A stretch of DNA of 64,000 nt from Lachnospira hominis (ex Liu et al. 2021) (GCF_014287955.1 NZ_JACOPD010000002.1:186001-250000), one strand, 5' to 3'; positions 37,070-47,296 are shown, counted from the stretch's first letter. A program made the numbers and translations. Notes: generated from the letters alone by a model not told the origin.

Positions 37070-38305
37070 TTATATATACAAAATAATATCTGCAATAAAC
37101 TTCTTATTTTCTGTTTTAATAATCAGTTCACCATGATATTTCTCAACCGTATTTCTTACATTTGCCAGTCCTATTCCATGTTCAAACGAATCATCTTTTG
37201 TTGTGACAGGCAATACGTTTTTTGTTACATTAATATTATTGGCATATGCGTTCATAACCAATATTGACATAACTCCGCGATTATATTTTATATTTATATT
37301 AATACTTCTTTCTTTTTCATCACATTCAAGTGATGCCCTGATTGCGTTATCCAGAATATTGCCAAGTATAACCGCAATATCATATCCATCCTTAATAATC
37401 CCTGCTGGAATTGTAATATCTGTTTCTGTTTTTATATTACTATCTTGGGCTTCATTAATTTTATTATTTAAAATCGCATCGAGTTCTATGTTTCCTGTAT
37501 CAATTTTCTGCTCATTTTCATGTGCAATGTCTGCCAGCTTTTGCATATATAATTTTAATCTGTCATAATTTTTATCATCAAGCATCTGCTCCATGACAAT
37601 CATGTGATTCCTCATGTCATGGCGTATTCTTCTCATTTTTTCGTTCGTCTCCGCCATTGTGCTGACCTGATTTTTAATTGAATTATATTGCTCAACCATT
37701 GCCTTTTTATTTAAAGCTATCTTATATTGTTTTATAAATTCATTATAAAATACTATCATCAGAATATTAATTACAACAATTACAAAAAACATTACAAGCT
37801 TTTCTTTATCATTAAATGATGCATTATTTAACATGTAAATTGTAAATGAAAAATACAGTACCGGTATTATTATTATGAGAATTCCGGTAAATGTTACTGT
37901 TGTTTCTTTCATTTTGAGATACGCTTTAAATACTATATACTCTATGGCTGTAAACATTATATACGTTTCATATCCATCATCACAGCCTTTCATAAACATA
38001 TATGTAAATGTATACAAGACAACAAGTGCTACAAGCACAGCACAATTTGTACCAAACATTTTCTTTTTATCAACATTATAATTTACCGACAATGCCATAA
38101 ATCCAAAAAATACTATAACAGGAAACAATATCATTGCATATGGAAATAACATCATGTCCATAAGAAGAAATACATATACCGCATTTGTCAATATATTAAG
38201 AAGCACCCTCTTACATCTTTCTCCATATATATCTGTCGCCAGATCATTTGCAACAAAACAGCTGAAGGCACATACTGCCAAATTAATTACAATCCTATAC
38301 TGCAT
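37070..38305 (-). CDS. AgrC-like GHKL-family sensor histidine kinase
   Basis: 411 residues. About six N-terminal hydrophobic helices (to about residue 190) are followed by a coiled region and the H-box RIRHDMRNHMIVMEQM. The ATPase domain has VILGNILDNAIRAS (N-box) and HGIGLANVRNTVEKYHG (G-box). Its start overlaps the response regulator gene by 19 bases. Likely senses an extracellular signal, possibly the product of the downstream secreted-protein gene. Confidence 0.93.
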   Translation of the reverse strand: MQYRIVINLAVCAFSCFVANDLATDIYGERCKRVLLNILTNAVYVFLLMDMMLFPYAMILFPVIVFFGFMALSVNYNVDKKKMFGTNCAVLVALVVLYTFTYMFMKGCDDGYETYIMFTAIEYIVFKAYLKMKETTVTFTGILIIIIPVLYFSFTIYMLNNASFNDKEKLVMFFVIVVINILMIVFYNEFIKQYKIALNKKAMVEQYNSIKNQVSTMAETNEKMRRIRHDMRNHMIVMEQMLDDKNYDRLKLYMQKLADIAHENEQKIDTGNIELDAILNNKINEAQDSNIKTETDITIPAGIIKDGYDIAVILGNILDNAIRASLECDEKERSININIKYNRGVMSILVMNAYANNINVTKNVLPVTTKDDSFEHGIGLANVRNTVEKYHGELIIKTENKKFIADIILYI

Positions 38306-38994
38306 GATTTTTTTATTTCTTCCCTTCTCTGCCTGCTGACCGGCAAAATTACATTATCATCAAGCTCGACATTATCGTATGAATATTTTCTTATATAAAG
38401 ATTATTTACAATATATGATTTATGAATAAATAAAAATCCAAATCCTTTTACACGCTCATATATATCATTTAATTTTCCTTTTAATTTATATTCGCCACCA
38501 CTGTCATGAACAATAATATATCTTCCGCTGCTTTCAATATATCGGATTTCACTCACCGGAATTCGTAGCAGTTCCTTTCTGGCTTCAAGTATAAGAATAT
38601 GTTTATTCGTATTTATTAGTTCTGCTGCTGTTTTCATAATTTTTTCTATGTCATTTTCATCAAATGGTTTTATCAGAAAATTCATAGGCCTTATTTCAAA
38701 CAAATCCATTGCATATTTATTTTCAGATGATATAAAAACAATCTGTGTGATATTATCTTTCAAATCATTTCTTATAATTTTACCAACTTCGACGCCGGAC
38801 TTTACCGGCATCATAATATCAAGAAAAATCAAATCATATCTTTTCCCCGCCGATAATTTCTCTGATAATTTTACGCTATCCGTATAAACTTCAATATCAT
38901 AATTTTCACTTTGATTTTTCTCTAATGAATATAAAATTCTCATCAGTCTTTTTGTAATCAGTTCTTCATCATCACATATACCAATTCTTAACAT
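38287..38994 (-). CDS. LytTR-family response regulator
   Basis: 235 residues. The receiver has an acidic pair (DD at 8-9), Asp59 in FLDIMMP, serine in FISSEN, and lysine in IKPF. The LytTR domain shows IRYIESSGRYIIVHDS and FLFIHKSYIVNNLYIRKY. I use the ATG at 38994. A TTG five codons upstream would begin one base after the AGGAG. First of the pair. The 21-bp-spaced repeats ahead of 36920 are its candidate target. Confidence 0.94.
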   Translation of the reverse strand: MLRIGICDDEELITKRLMRILYSLEKNQSENYDIEVYTDSVKLSEKLSAGKRYDLIFLDIMMPVKSGVEVGKIIRNDLKDNITQIVFISSENKYAMDLFEIRPMNFLIKPFDENDIEKIMKTAAELINTNKHILILEARKELLRIPVSEIRYIESSGRYIIVHDSGGEYKLKGKLNDIYERVKGFGFLFIHKSYIVNNLYIRKYSYDNVELDDNVILPVSRQRREEIKKSCSIGL

Positions 38995-39140
38995 TTTCGT
39001 TACCAAACTCCTACGAATTCAGGATATTTCAGTCCTAAAACTTCAAAATATTTTATTTTATCTTAACAACAAAAAATATTGCACTCAAGGGTCTGATTTT
39101 TTATAAAATGTATGCAATTGCATGTAATGTATATAATCAA

Positions 39141-39198
39141 TAAAAAAACATACATTTCTGAACCCTGCCACAATTGGTAAATTCAAAAATGTATGTTT
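39141..39198 (-). terminator. Terminator of trpS
   Basis: AAACATACATTTTTGAA pairs with TTCAGAAATGTATGTTT, with one mismatch, and four more T follow on the minus strand. Confidence 0.85.
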
Positions 39199-39205
39199 CT
39201 ATTAA

Positions 39206-40342
39206 TTAATCTTCAATACCGGAATATTTTTCTGACTGAACTTTGATAAGCTGTGCATCATCAAAATAATTTATCTTCATCGATGCTTTTACTTCATTAA
39301 GCGTCTGCTGTGCAACTTCATATGCTGCTTCTGTACCTTTTCTTAATATCTCATATACACCCGGAATATCTTTCTCATATTCATGACGTTTATTACGGAT
39401 TGGTTCAAGCTGCTTCTGAAGTACATTATTTAAGAACTTCTTAACTTTTACATCTCCAAGTCCACCCCTGCGGTAGTGGTCTTTTAACTCATCGAGATTA
39501 TTATAATCAGGAAGGAATTCCTTGAAATCTTCTTCTGAACTGAAAGCATCAAGATAAGTAAATACACAGTTACCTTCAATCTTACCTGGGTCTTCAACTC
39601 TGATATGGTCTGGGTCTGTATACATGCTCATAACTTTACGTTTTACTTCTTCAGGTGTATCTGAAAGATATATGCAATTGCCAAGAGACTTGCTCATCTT
39701 AGCTTTTCCATCTGTACCCGGAAGTCTGAGACAAGCCTTATTATCAGGAAGAAGAATATCCGGCTCAACAAGTGTTTCACCATATATAGAATTAAACTTT
39801 CTTACAATCTCTCTTGCCTGTTCGAGCATTGGTTCCTGATCTTCACCAACAGGTACTGTTGTTGCCTTGAATGCAGTGATATCTGCAGTCTGGCTGATAG
39901 GATATGTAAAGAATCCAACAGGTATACTTGCCTCAAAATTACGAAGCTGAATTTCACTCTTAACTGTAGGATTTCGCTGGAGTCTTGATACAGTAACAAG
40001 ATTCATATAATAAAATGTAAGCTCTGTAAGCTGTGGAATCTGTGACTGGATAAAAATATTAGTCTTTGAAGGATCAAGCCCACATGAAAGATAATCAAGT
40101 GCGACTTCAATTATGTTTTGTCTTACTTTTTCCGGATTATCAGCATTGTCTGTAAGTGCCTGTGCATCCGCTATCATAATAAATATTTTATCGAATTCAC
40201 CTGAATTCTGTAACTCTACTCTTCTTTTTAAAGAACCTACATAGTGACCAAGATGAAGTCTTCCTGTTGGTCTGTCACCTGTAAGTATTATCTTAGGATT
40301 ATTATTTTTTTTATCATTGCCCATAGAACTGCTGTTAGACAT
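39206..40342 (-). CDS. trpS: Tryptophanyl-tRNA synthetase
   Basis: 378 residues, class I synthetase. The HIGH-type motif reads [11 protein letters not shown] and the KMSKS loop [25 protein letters not shown] is also typical. The extra N-terminal 15 residues (serine/asparagine-rich) are supported by GGGAGAG eight bases before the ATG. No T-box leader is evident upstream. Confidence 0.97.
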   Translation of the reverse strand: MSNSSSMGNDKKNNNPKIILTGDRPTGRLHLGHYVGSLKRRVELQNSGEFDKIFIMIADAQALTDNADNPEKVRQNIIEVALDYLSCGLDPSKTNIFIQSQIPQLTELTFYYMNLVTVSRLQRNPTVKSEIQLRNFEASIPVGFFTYPISQTADITAFKATTVPVGEDQEPMLEQAREIVRKFNSIYGETLVEPDILLPDNKACLRLPGTDGKAKMSKSLGNCIYLSDTPEEVKRKVMSMYTDPDHIRVEDPGKIEGNCVFTYLDAFSSEEDFKEFLPDYNNLDELKDHYRRGGLGDVKVKKFLNNVLQKQLEPIRNKRHEYEKDIPGVYEILRKGTEAAYEVAQQTLNEVKASMKINYFDDAQLIKVQSEKYSGIED

Positions 40343-40406
40343 AACGTCTCTCCCTTCTTAATGTTCGTATTAAATATATTTTAACACAATTATTTCAAAA
40401 TAACAA

Positions 40407-40435
40407 TTGATAAATCTTGCAAATACATGTAGAAT
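40407..40435 (+). promoter_or_regulatory. Promoter of pyrBI
   Basis: TTGATA (40407-40412) and TAGAAT (40430-40435) with a 17-base spacer. The leader to pyrB is only about 30 bases and has no visible PyrR site. Confidence 0.65.
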
Positions 40436-40466
40436 AGCATACAGAAAAAAAATTAGGAGGCATACT

Positions 40467-41381
40467 ATGAAGCATCTACTTAACCCACTTGACTTTAGTG
40501 TGGAAGAGCTTAATGAATTACTTGATTTAGCAAGAGATATATCAAATAATCCACAAAAATACAGCCACGCATGTGATGGCAAAAAGTTAGCAACACTTTT
40601 TTATGAACCAAGTACCAGAACCAGACTCAGTTTTGAGGCCGCTATGTTGAATTTAGGCGGTTCTGTTCTTGGTTTTTCTTCTGCCAACTCAAGTTCAGCA
40701 TCAAAAGGTGAAAGTGTCTCTGACACAATCCGTGTAATTTCATGTTATGCAGATATCTGTGCCATGCGTCATCCAAAAGAGGGTGCACCAATGGTAGCTG
40801 CCCAGAAATCACGTATTCCTGTAATCAATGCCGGTGATGGTGGTCATCAGCATCCAACACAGACTCTTACAGACCTTATGACAATACGTGAGCTTCGAGG
40901 CTCACTTGACAATTTTACAATTGGTCTTTGTGGAGACTTAAAATTTGGACGTACTGTTCACTCACTTATCAATTCACTTATCAGATACAAAAATGTAAAG
41001 TTCATACTCATTTCACCTAAAGAACTTCGTGTACCTGACTACATAATTGATACTTTAAAAGAAAATAATGTTGAATATGAAGAAGTTGAAAAACTTGAAG
41101 ATGTAATGCCTCAACTTGATATTCTTTATATGACAAGAGTCCAGCGTGAGCGTTTCTTCAATGAGGATGAATATCTTAGAATGAAAAATTTCTACATACT
41201 TAATAAGGAAAAAATGGCTCTTGCAAAAGAAGATATGTATGTGCTCCACCCACTTCCTCGTGTAAATGAAATTTCTGTAGAGGTTGATGACGACCCTCGT
41301 GCCGCATACTTCAAGCAGGTTCAGTATGGCGTATATGTAAGAATGGCTCTTATACTTACTTTACTCGGTCTCAATAAATAA
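40467..41381 (+). CDS. pyrB: Aspartate carbamoyltransferase catalytic subunit
   Basis: 304 residues. Carbamoyl-phosphate binding motif [13 protein letters not shown], the [11 protein letters not shown] segment, the [12 protein letters not shown] block, and MTRVQRERF with HPLPRVNEI. Makes carbamoyl-aspartate in pyrimidine synthesis. The start at 40467 has AGGAGG eight bases upstream. Followed by pyrI, so the enzyme is the allosteric class B holoenzyme type. Confidence 0.97.
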   Translation: MKHLLNPLDFSVEELNELLDLARDISNNPQKYSHACDGKKLATLFYEPSTRTRLSFEAAMLNLGGSVLGFSSANSSSASKGESVSDTIRVISCYADICAMRHPKEGAPMVAAQKSRIPVINAGDGGHQHPTQTLTDLMTIRELRGSLDNFTIGLCGDLKFGRTVHSLINSLIRYKNVKFILISPKELRVPDYIIDTLKENNVEYEEVEKLEDVMPQLDILYMTRVQRERFFNEDEYLRMKNFYILNKEKMALAKEDMYVLHPLPRVNEISVEVDDDPRAAYFKQVQYGVYVRMALILTLLGLNK

Positions 41382-41387
41382 CAAAAA

Positions 41388-41456
41388 GGAAAAACAAGGA
41401 GGACAAATCCTCTCCTCACAGGAGCTCGGATTTTTCCTTCGGAAAAACAAGGAGGA
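41388..41456 (+). repeat. Direct repeat of 16 bases in the pyrB-pyrI gap, each copy carrying a ribosome-binding site
   Basis: GGAAAAACAAGGAGGA occurs at 41388-41403 and 41441-41456. The second copy is the pyrI ribosome-binding site, four bases before the ATG. The sequence between can fold as AATCC/GGATT with an inner CTCCT/AGGAG stem, which would cover one AGGAG, and as TTTTCC/GGAAAA. Confidence 0.75.
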
Positions 41457-41460
41457 TTTT

Positions 41461-41886
41461 ATGTTAAACGTAGGACAGTTAAATGAAGGTTTCGTGCTTG
41501 ACCATATAGAAGCCGGCAAATCTATGATGATTTATAATAATCTTGGACTTGACAAACTCGACTGCTGTGTTGCCATCATCAAAAATGCACGCAGCAACAA
41601 AATGGGCAAAAAAGACATCATTAAAATTGAAGGTGGTCTTGATCTTGTAGACCTCGATGTATTAGGCTTTATCGACCACAATATCACAGTAAACATAATT
41701 AAGGATGGTCAGATTGTTGAAAAGAAAGCTCTTTCTCTTCCGACACAGATTACTAATGTAATTAAGTGTAAAAATCCTAGATGTATTACTTCTATCGAAC
41801 AGGAATTAGACCATGTTTTCATTCTTACTGACGAAGAAAAACAGGTTTACCGCTGCAAATATTGTGAAGAAAAATATTCAAGATAA
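41461..41886 (+). CDS. pyrI: Aspartate carbamoyltransferase regulatory subunit
   Basis: 141 residues. The allosteric domain occupies the first 90 residues (LDHIEAGK, then the RSNKMGKKDIIKIEG region). The zinc domain follows with CKNPRC and CKYCEEKY cysteine pairs. PyrI binds CTP/UTP and ATP to tune the catalytic trimers. It ends in a strong terminator. Confidence 0.96.
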   Translation: MLNVGQLNEGFVLDHIEAGKSMMIYNNLGLDKLDCCVAIIKNARSNKMGKKDIIKIEGGLDLVDLDVLGFIDHNITVNIIKDGQIVEKKALSLPTQITNVIKCKNPRCITSIEQELDHVFILTDEEKQVYRCKYCEEKYSR

Positions 41887-41895
41887 TTTTAATAC

Positions 41896-41939
41896 AAAAA
41901 AGCTCCGCCCGGCATATAACCAACCGGACGGAGCTTTTT
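41896..41939 (+). terminator. Terminator after pyrI, likely bidirectional
   Basis: AAAAAGCTCCG-CCGG pairs with CCGG-CGGAGCTTTTT, a GC-rich stem flanked by A and T runs. It serves pyrI on the plus strand and the glycosyltransferase run on the minus strand. Confidence 0.9.
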
Positions 41940-41940
41940 A

Positions 41941-43776
41941 TTAACCAACCTGTTCTGATAATTCTTCATTATCATTAAAAAATTCTTTATAAAATTCTGA
42001 ATTTTCAAAATTCATACCACATGTATATGTGAGTTTTTCACCATATACTTTTTCATATATGTCTTTCCATACACGATAATTTTCTTTCATCATAATCATA
42101 GCATTTTCATGCTCCGACTTTGAAGCATCAGGATATATAGGCGATGCAACATGAATTGTATATTCCTGAACAGGAAAACCGTCTGAATCTATTATATCAC
42201 TGTCCTGCATAGTCATAAATACCGGCAGTACAGGAACATTATTCCTTGCTGCAAACTTATATGCACCGGTCTTTAAAGGCTTAGGTTTCCTATAATTCCA
42301 CCACATGCTCTGTTCAGGATATATAAGTATAAAATTGCCCTCTGACAGAAGTTTATTTACGGCAGAAATAAATTTCTTCATAGTATCCATATTACTGCTC
42401 AATGGAAGAGTATTACAATTTCTCATAAGGAATCCATAAAATCCCGGAAAACTTGTATAATTACCTTCTTTGATAATACGATACAATTTTCTTGACTGTT
42501 GTTGTGCTTTGTCATAGACGAGCTCCATTGCAAAGCTGTCATATGCATTAAAATGATTACATGTAATAACTGCACCACTGTTAAGAGCTTTAAAATTTTC
42601 CACTCCCTCATAGCCTTTTATTATTACCTTTTTTTCTCTTATCATAGAATTCAGATACCATCTTGCAAACTTAAATGCATATCTTGTTCGGAATTTTTTC
42701 AAAAATTTATTAGATGTATAATCTATCTCTTCCGGAAGTAATACGCTTGAAGGTGGATCGTCCTCAACATCTTCATCGAAACGTCCTTCTCTTTCATATT
42801 GCTCTATTTTCTCAACTATTTCTCTTCTCTGCTTGGACTGTATCTGACTTCTATCGCAGATATTTTTATAATTATTCTCGTTATGAATCTCATCATGTGC
42901 AAGTTTATAAAGATTTTCACCGTATTTCTTATCCTGTTCCTCATCTTCTCTTGTAAAGTTATTAAGAACATCTTTTATTTCATCATATACAGTTGTCTCT
43001 TTTGCATACTGCCAGAAATACTTAGCCAGCTTGCAATCCTCATAATGCCATGGCTTAGCTGCAAGATTATAGTGAATAAGGCAAATATCTTCCTCATCAC
43101 ATGCAAGCTTACCAAATGTCTCACTATTCCACTTAGGATCTATCCAATAAACATGATTTTTACAGATAATATTAAGATAATCCTGGTCCTGTGCAACAAC
43201 AAATGTATATGCATGAAGCAGTTCAACAAACTGTCCGAGTATATCCTGCTCTCTGAACTGATTTATATTGAGTACAAGAACTCCGGCATTAAAATAATGA
43301 TTTCTGTCAATATCAAGAACCTGTTCAGCATAATTACCGAATATATCAGCCTGGGAAACAACCGGATCACATGAAGCTCCGACGTAATTATCACCTATAT
43401 CATAATCAAAAAGTTCTGATATATCTCCAAGCACTACTGTATCACTGTCAATATACAATGCTTTTTCATATTCCGGAAACATTTCTGCAAGAAATAATCT
43501 GTAATATGTTGTATATGAATAATAATCTCTTAAAGGAAGTCTTTTTTCGAGTTCTTTTAAATATTCTGTTACATCATTGAAATATATATGAAATACATCA
43601 TCTGCCATATCAAGTACGACCTGTTTCTTGTCATCATCTATTCCTGTATTCAGAATATGGATATTGTACTGTCTGTCTCTGTCTGCATTCATCATAAGAG
43701 ACTTTAATGAAACCATAGTGTACTTTACAAATCCATTATCGCATGCAAAGAAAATCGGTATTATGTTGCTATTCAT
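41941..43776 (-). CDS. GT8 glycosyltransferase fused to a PlsC-type acyltransferase
   Basis: 611 residues. Residues 1 to about 260 are a GT8 retaining glycosyltransferase with the DxD at 110-112 (YIDSDTVV), FNAGVLVLN, and AQDQDYLN and the metal-binding HY segment (LIHYNLAAKPWH). An acidic linker (about 275-355) follows. Residues from about 365 form an acyltransferase with NHFNAYDS (HX4D, His408/Asp413), a YPEQSMWWNYRKPKP block, and AARNNVPVLPVFMTM. Likely a membrane-associated enzyme for a glycolipid or wall polymer carrying both sugar and acyl groups. The precise substrate cannot be told. Confidence 0.9.
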   Translation of the reverse strand: MNSNIIPIFFACDNGFVKYTMVSLKSLMMNADRDRQYNIHILNTGIDDDKKQVVLDMADDVFHIYFNDVTEYLKELEKRLPLRDYYSYTTYYRLFLAEMFPEYEKALYIDSDTVVLGDISELFDYDIGDNYVGASCDPVVSQADIFGNYAEQVLDIDRNHYFNAGVLVLNINQFREQDILGQFVELLHAYTFVVAQDQDYLNIICKNHVYWIDPKWNSETFGKLACDEEDICLIHYNLAAKPWHYEDCKLAKYFWQYAKETTVYDEIKDVLNNFTREDEEQDKKYGENLYKLAHDEIHNENNYKNICDRSQIQSKQRREIVEKIEQYEREGRFDEDVEDDPPSSVLLPEEIDYTSNKFLKKFRTRYAFKFARWYLNSMIREKKVIIKGYEGVENFKALNSGAVITCNHFNAYDSFAMELVYDKAQQQSRKLYRIIKEGNYTSFPGFYGFLMRNCNTLPLSSNMDTMKKFISAVNKLLSEGNFILIYPEQSMWWNYRKPKPLKTGAYKFAARNNVPVLPVFMTMQDSDIIDSDGFPVQEYTIHVASPIYPDASKSEHENAMIMMKENYRVWKDIYEKVYGEKLTYTCGMNFENSEFYKEFFNDNEELSEQVG

Positions 43777-44617
43777 TTGTATTACCTTTTATATCCCTTT
43801 CAAATTTCTTTTTTAAAAATATATACTCAAAGAATATGTCATCAAATGCATCATATCTAAATATTCGATAAACTTTACTAATCTGCCATTGTTTAATATT
43901 TTCTGTATGAGGATACGGTGTATAAAACAATCTCTTTGAAAAATGCCTTACAACAGTATGCTTATGTAAAAACTTCTGGTCATTAAACTTCTGAGGAAGC
44001 ATAAGCTTTTTTGTTGTACTCCTATAGATAGCAGACTGGTCAGCAAATAACAGTTTTTTTTCTGAAAGAAGCTTTCTTGCTTTTGAAAAAAGTCCTGTCT
44101 GCCTTATTTTTTTCATATTAAGCAAAAGCACACCTGCATTAATATAATTAGGATTAATCAGATATTTTCCATAGTGGTCTCTTGCTGCAGCATACTCGTA
44201 ATCACTTATATCATGATTATACAAAAGTGTTATGTCCCTGTTAAATAAAATATCTGCATCAAGATATAATAATTTATCAGGTATCTCGTCCATCTCGTCA
44301 GCGAGAAGTCTTAAAAGTGTGTACGGAGAACAATATGTAAGCTCATTCGGGCAATTCGCAAATACTCTGTTATAATTTTCTATTACATCCATACGTACCA
44401 CTTTGCTATCTTTGTTGTAGCTTTTGGCAATCGAATCAAGATATTCTGTCTTTTCCTCCGAAATTGCAATATAGCTGCTCTTTATATGGCTTACATCCAT
44501 TGTAAATATGTAAAATGTAAATGGCTCTTTCGTTGTAGTTCTTAAAAATATTGAAAGCATACATGTAAGTATACCATCAAAAACCCCATCATTACCGGCG
44601 AATAATACATTAATCAT
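43769..44617 (-). CDS. GT8-family glycosyltransferase
   Basis: 282 residues. DxD at about 120-122 (YLDADILFN), YINAGVLLLNM, and FADQSAIYR show the GT8 fold. The histidine in VVRHFSKRLFYTPYP is in the place of the metal-binding histidine. Its start overlaps the preceding acyltransferase stop by one base (TAATG), and its end overlaps the GT8-acyltransferase gene by eight bases, so the three are translated together. Confidence 0.92.
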   Translation of the reverse strand: MINVLFAGNDGVFDGILTCMLSIFLRTTTKEPFTFYIFTMDVSHIKSSYIAISEEKTEYLDSIAKSYNKDSKVVRMDVIENYNRVFANCPNELTYCSPYTLLRLLADEMDEIPDKLLYLDADILFNRDITLLYNHDISDYEYAAARDHYGKYLINPNYINAGVLLLNMKKIRQTGLFSKARKLLSEKKLLFADQSAIYRSTTKKLMLPQKFNDQKFLHKHTVVRHFSKRLFYTPYPHTENIKQWQISKVYRIFRYDAFDDIFFEYIFLKKKFERDIKGNTNE

Positions 44618-45393
44618 TATTCGTTCTCCAATCTGATATACTTTATTATCTCAACATTATTATTTTTGCTTCTTGCAGTCATTGCATCATAGACTTTATT
44701 TCTAAGATATGCTTTCTGTTCCTTAATCGGAATCAATGAATCAGCAATAAACGGTCCATCTACATATGTTATCATTCGCGGCGTCTTTCTTAGTTTTCTC
44801 TTTCTGTATACATTAGTAAAACAAAATACCGGAGCATGATACTGAGCCGGGTATCTGAAAGACATATCCTTAAACGGCCTTATCTTCGTATAATATGGCC
44901 ATATGTGAGCTTCTGGATAAATAACAATGCTGTCTTTTTCTTCTAGTCTTTTCCCTATAATATCTGTAAAATTCACAAATGCCTCTTTATTTCCGGGGAG
45001 AGGAACAGCTCCAAGATATGGTGTTATCTTTCCCAGAACAGGCATTGAAACATTATTGGGATGCACAATTACATATGTATCTTTTGGAAAACTCACCATG
45101 CTTGGAATAAATGCATCTGCTGCAGCATTAGTGTGATTTCCATATATGAATATTCCTTTATCTGAATATCCTTTTAATACTTCTTTATTTATAATTTTAT
45201 GTCCAAATTTTATTTTCAAAAAAATATATGCCAGAGGTCTGGCAATAATCTTATACCAAAATGTATGTAGTATTTTCCCTTTTGTTTTCCTGTCATAAAT
45301 GTAATTTTCATCAATAGATATTGGTTTTATCTGTGCCGACGAAAACTCATCTGACAATTCATCTTTATAATATATAACCCTGTTTTTTTTCAC
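44617..45393 (-). CDS. Lysophospholipid acyltransferase-like (PlsC-family) protein
   Basis: 258 residues. An NHTNAAADAF motif (H87, D93, so one residue longer than the usual HX4D), a YPEAHIWPY block, and a FPKDTYVIVHPNN region match PlsC-family proteins. A hydrophobic segment near 47-63 suggests membrane contact. Starts at GTG; the ribosome-binding site is weak (AAGGT). First of the three-gene run with the GT8 enzymes, and the first gene after rnpB. Confidence 0.85.
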   Translation of the reverse strand: MKKNRVIYYKDELSDEFSSAQIKPISIDENYIYDRKTKGKILHTFWYKIIARPLAYIFLKIKFGHKIINKEVLKGYSDKGIFIYGNHTNAAADAFIPSMVSFPKDTYVIVHPNNVSMPVLGKITPYLGAVPLPGNKEAFVNFTDIIGKRLEEKDSIVIYPEAHIWPYYTKIRPFKDMSFRYPAQYHAPVFCFTNVYRKRKLRKTPRMITYVDGPFIADSLIPIKEQKAYLRNKVYDAMTARSKNNNVEIIKYIRLENE

Positions 45394-45490
45394 AACAAAC
45401 CATACCTTAATTCATTTTCCGGCAGAAAGAAAATATTTATTTTTGTCATCTGTAAAATGTTTTAATAACTAATTTATTATAATGAGCAGC

Positions 45491-45842
45491 ACTATAAGCC
45501 GGGTTATGTCCACATATAAATGTGTGATAATCATCTATCTAGTTGCATCGTCGCCGATACACTCAAGCGTCCTACCTAAAAGCACGACGGGCAGCCGTAT
45601 AGCTTTTTCTTGGACTTGCTTCGGATGGGGTTTACATGGACCATTGCCGTTACCGGCAACGCGGTAGTCTCTTACACTGCCTTTCCACCCTTACCTGTAA
45701 AACAGGCGGTTTATTTCTGTTGCACTATCCTTGGAGTCACCTCCACCAGACGTTATCTGGCATCCTGCCCTGCGAAGCCCGGACTTTCCTCACCTGCTGC
45801 CTTTCGGCAATTGCAGCCGCGATTATCCGCACTACTCAATAT
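45491..45842 (-). ncRNA. rnpB: RNase P RNA (bacterial, class B-like)
   Basis: Read on the minus strand, the 5' half has GCGGCTGC, GAGGAAAGTCCGGGC, and GGATGCCAGATAACGTCTGG with GGTGACTCCAAGGATAGTGCAACAGAAATAAACCGCC. The 3' half has GGTAAGGGTGG and CGGTAACGG and closes with AACCCGGCTTAT. These are the conserved core regions of RNase P RNA. About 350 bases, normal size. No separate promoter is certain. It starts about ten bases after the PilZ gene. Confidence 0.95.
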
Positions 45843-45850
45843 CTTTAATT

Positions 45851-46216
45851 TTAATTATTCTGATTTTTTGTTCCTTCAAATACCATTCTGAATACCTCTA
45901 TACGAAATTCGTCTTCAGGTCCTATTCCAACAAAACGGCTTCCATACATAATCTCACCATTCTCATCTGGCTGCTGTCTTACTATTTCAATAACAACATC
46001 AAGAATCTCATGGTTCGGCATTTGAATTGAAGTATTGTAAAAAGTCCCCTTTTTCAAGTTTTTTTTTGTAATAAAAGCTATACCACCCTTTGAAATGTCT
46101 ACTGTTTCAACACTTATATCTTTTTGCTCACATGCATCATTTTCATCACTGATACCATTGAGTGACAATGTCACATTAATCGGGACTCTTGATGCTCTTC
46201 TTCTTTCTGCTCCCAC
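45851..46216 (-). CDS. PilZ-domain protein
   Basis: 121 residues. The c-di-GMP-binding pattern is complete: an RRRASR motif at residues 5-10 and DISKGG about 45 residues later, in a small beta barrel. Stand-alone PilZ proteins act as c-di-GMP receptors for surface or motility control. Starts at GTG, with GGAGGAG upstream. No diguanylate cyclase is in the window. Between queA and rnpB on the same strand. Confidence 0.9.
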   Translation of the reverse strand: MGAERRRASRVPINVTLSLNGISDENDACEQKDISVETVDISKGGIAFITKKNLKKGTFYNTSIQMPNHEILDVVIEIVRQQPDENGEIMYGSRFVGIGPEDEFRIEVFRMVFEGTKNQNN

Positions 46217-46243
46217 TATTTTTCTCCTCCCATATCTTCTGCA

Positions 46244-47287
46244 TTATTTTATAAACATAGCATCTCCAAAACTGAAGAAACGATATTTTTCTTTTACTGC
46301 AGTTTCATACGCATTAAGTACATTCTCACGTCCTGCAAGTGCTGACACAAGCATAACCAGTGTAGACTCAGGCAAGTGGAAGTTTGTAATAAGACAGTCG
46401 ATTGCTTTAAACTTATATCCAGGATATATAAATATCTGTGTCCAACCACTGCACGCTTCTATTGTACCATCCTCTTTAGCCACCGATTCAAGTGTTCTTG
46501 TACTTGTAGTTCCAACAGCAATAATACGCCCATTATTTTTACGTGCGTTATTAATTTTTTCTGCTGCTTCCTCATCAATTCTGTAAAATTCAGAATGCAT
46601 ATGATGATCAAGTACATTTTCTTCTTTAACAGGTCTGAATGTACCAAGTCCGACATGAAGAGTTACTCTTGCAATATCAACACCCTTTTCTTTTATCTTT
46701 TTAAGCAGTTCCTCTGTAAAATGCAGTCCTGCTGTCGGTGCTGCTGCCGACCCTTCATGTTTTGCATATACTGTCTGATATCTGTTTTTATCTTCCAGTT
46801 TATGTGTTATATATGGCGGAAGAGGCATCTGTCCAAGTTCATCAAGTATTTCCTCGAATATACCGTCGTACTCAAATCTGATAATACGATTTCCCTCTTC
46901 TACAATATCAATAACCTCACCAATAAGTTTATCACCGCCAAAATGAATACGAGTTCCTATTTTTGCCTTTTTGCCCGGCTTAACAAGAACTTCCCATGTA
47001 TCCTTCAAATCAGCTTTACGAGTGAGAAGCAGCACTTCTATTGCTGCTCCTGTACCCTCTTTTTCACCTATAAGTCTAGCCGGAATTACCTTTGTATCAT
47101 TAATAACAAGGCAGTCTCCCGGATTAAGATAATCAACTATATCCCTAAATATTTTATGTTCTATTTCGCCTGTATTTTTATCAAGGACCATAAGCCTTGA
47201 ACTTGAGCGGTCAGAAAGCGGATCCTGTGCTATAAGTTCCTGTGGCAGGTCATAATAAAAATCATGCAGATTCATAACTTTTTCCAT
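46244..47287 (-). CDS. queA: S-adenosylmethionine:tRNA ribosyltransferase-isomerase
   Basis: QueA transfers the ribosyl part of SAM to preQ1-tRNA to make epoxyqueuosine. 347 residues: [25 protein letters not shown] at the start, [29 protein letters not shown] and THLHVG-like segments. It works after TGT, which is also in this window. An AGAGGT lies before the ATG used. Confidence 0.97.
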   Translation of the reverse strand: MEKVMNLHDFYYDLPQELIAQDPLSDRSSSRLMVLDKNTGEIEHKIFRDIVDYLNPGDCLVINDTKVIPARLIGEKEGTGAAIEVLLLTRKADLKDTWEVLVKPGKKAKIGTRIHFGGDKLIGEVIDIVEEGNRIIRFEYDGIFEEILDELGQMPLPPYITHKLEDKNRYQTVYAKHEGSAAAPTAGLHFTEELLKKIKEKGVDIARVTLHVGLGTFRPVKEENVLDHHMHSEFYRIDEEAAEKINNARKNNGRIIAVGTTSTRTLESVAKEDGTIEACSGWTQIFIYPGYKFKAIDCLITNFHLPESTLVMLVSALAGRENVLNAYETAVKEKYRFFSFGDAMFIK

Positions 47288-47296
47288 GTCTGACCT

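Noticed and set aside
40343..40466. A pyrimidine attenuator or PyrR site ahead of pyrB
   Set aside because: The leader after the predicted promoter is too short for the usual terminator/anti-terminator arrangement.
46376..47200. A 274-codon open frame on the plus strand inside queA
   Set aside because: Rich in Cys, Phe and Ile as expected from the reverse frame of an AT-rich gene; queA is clear on the other strand.
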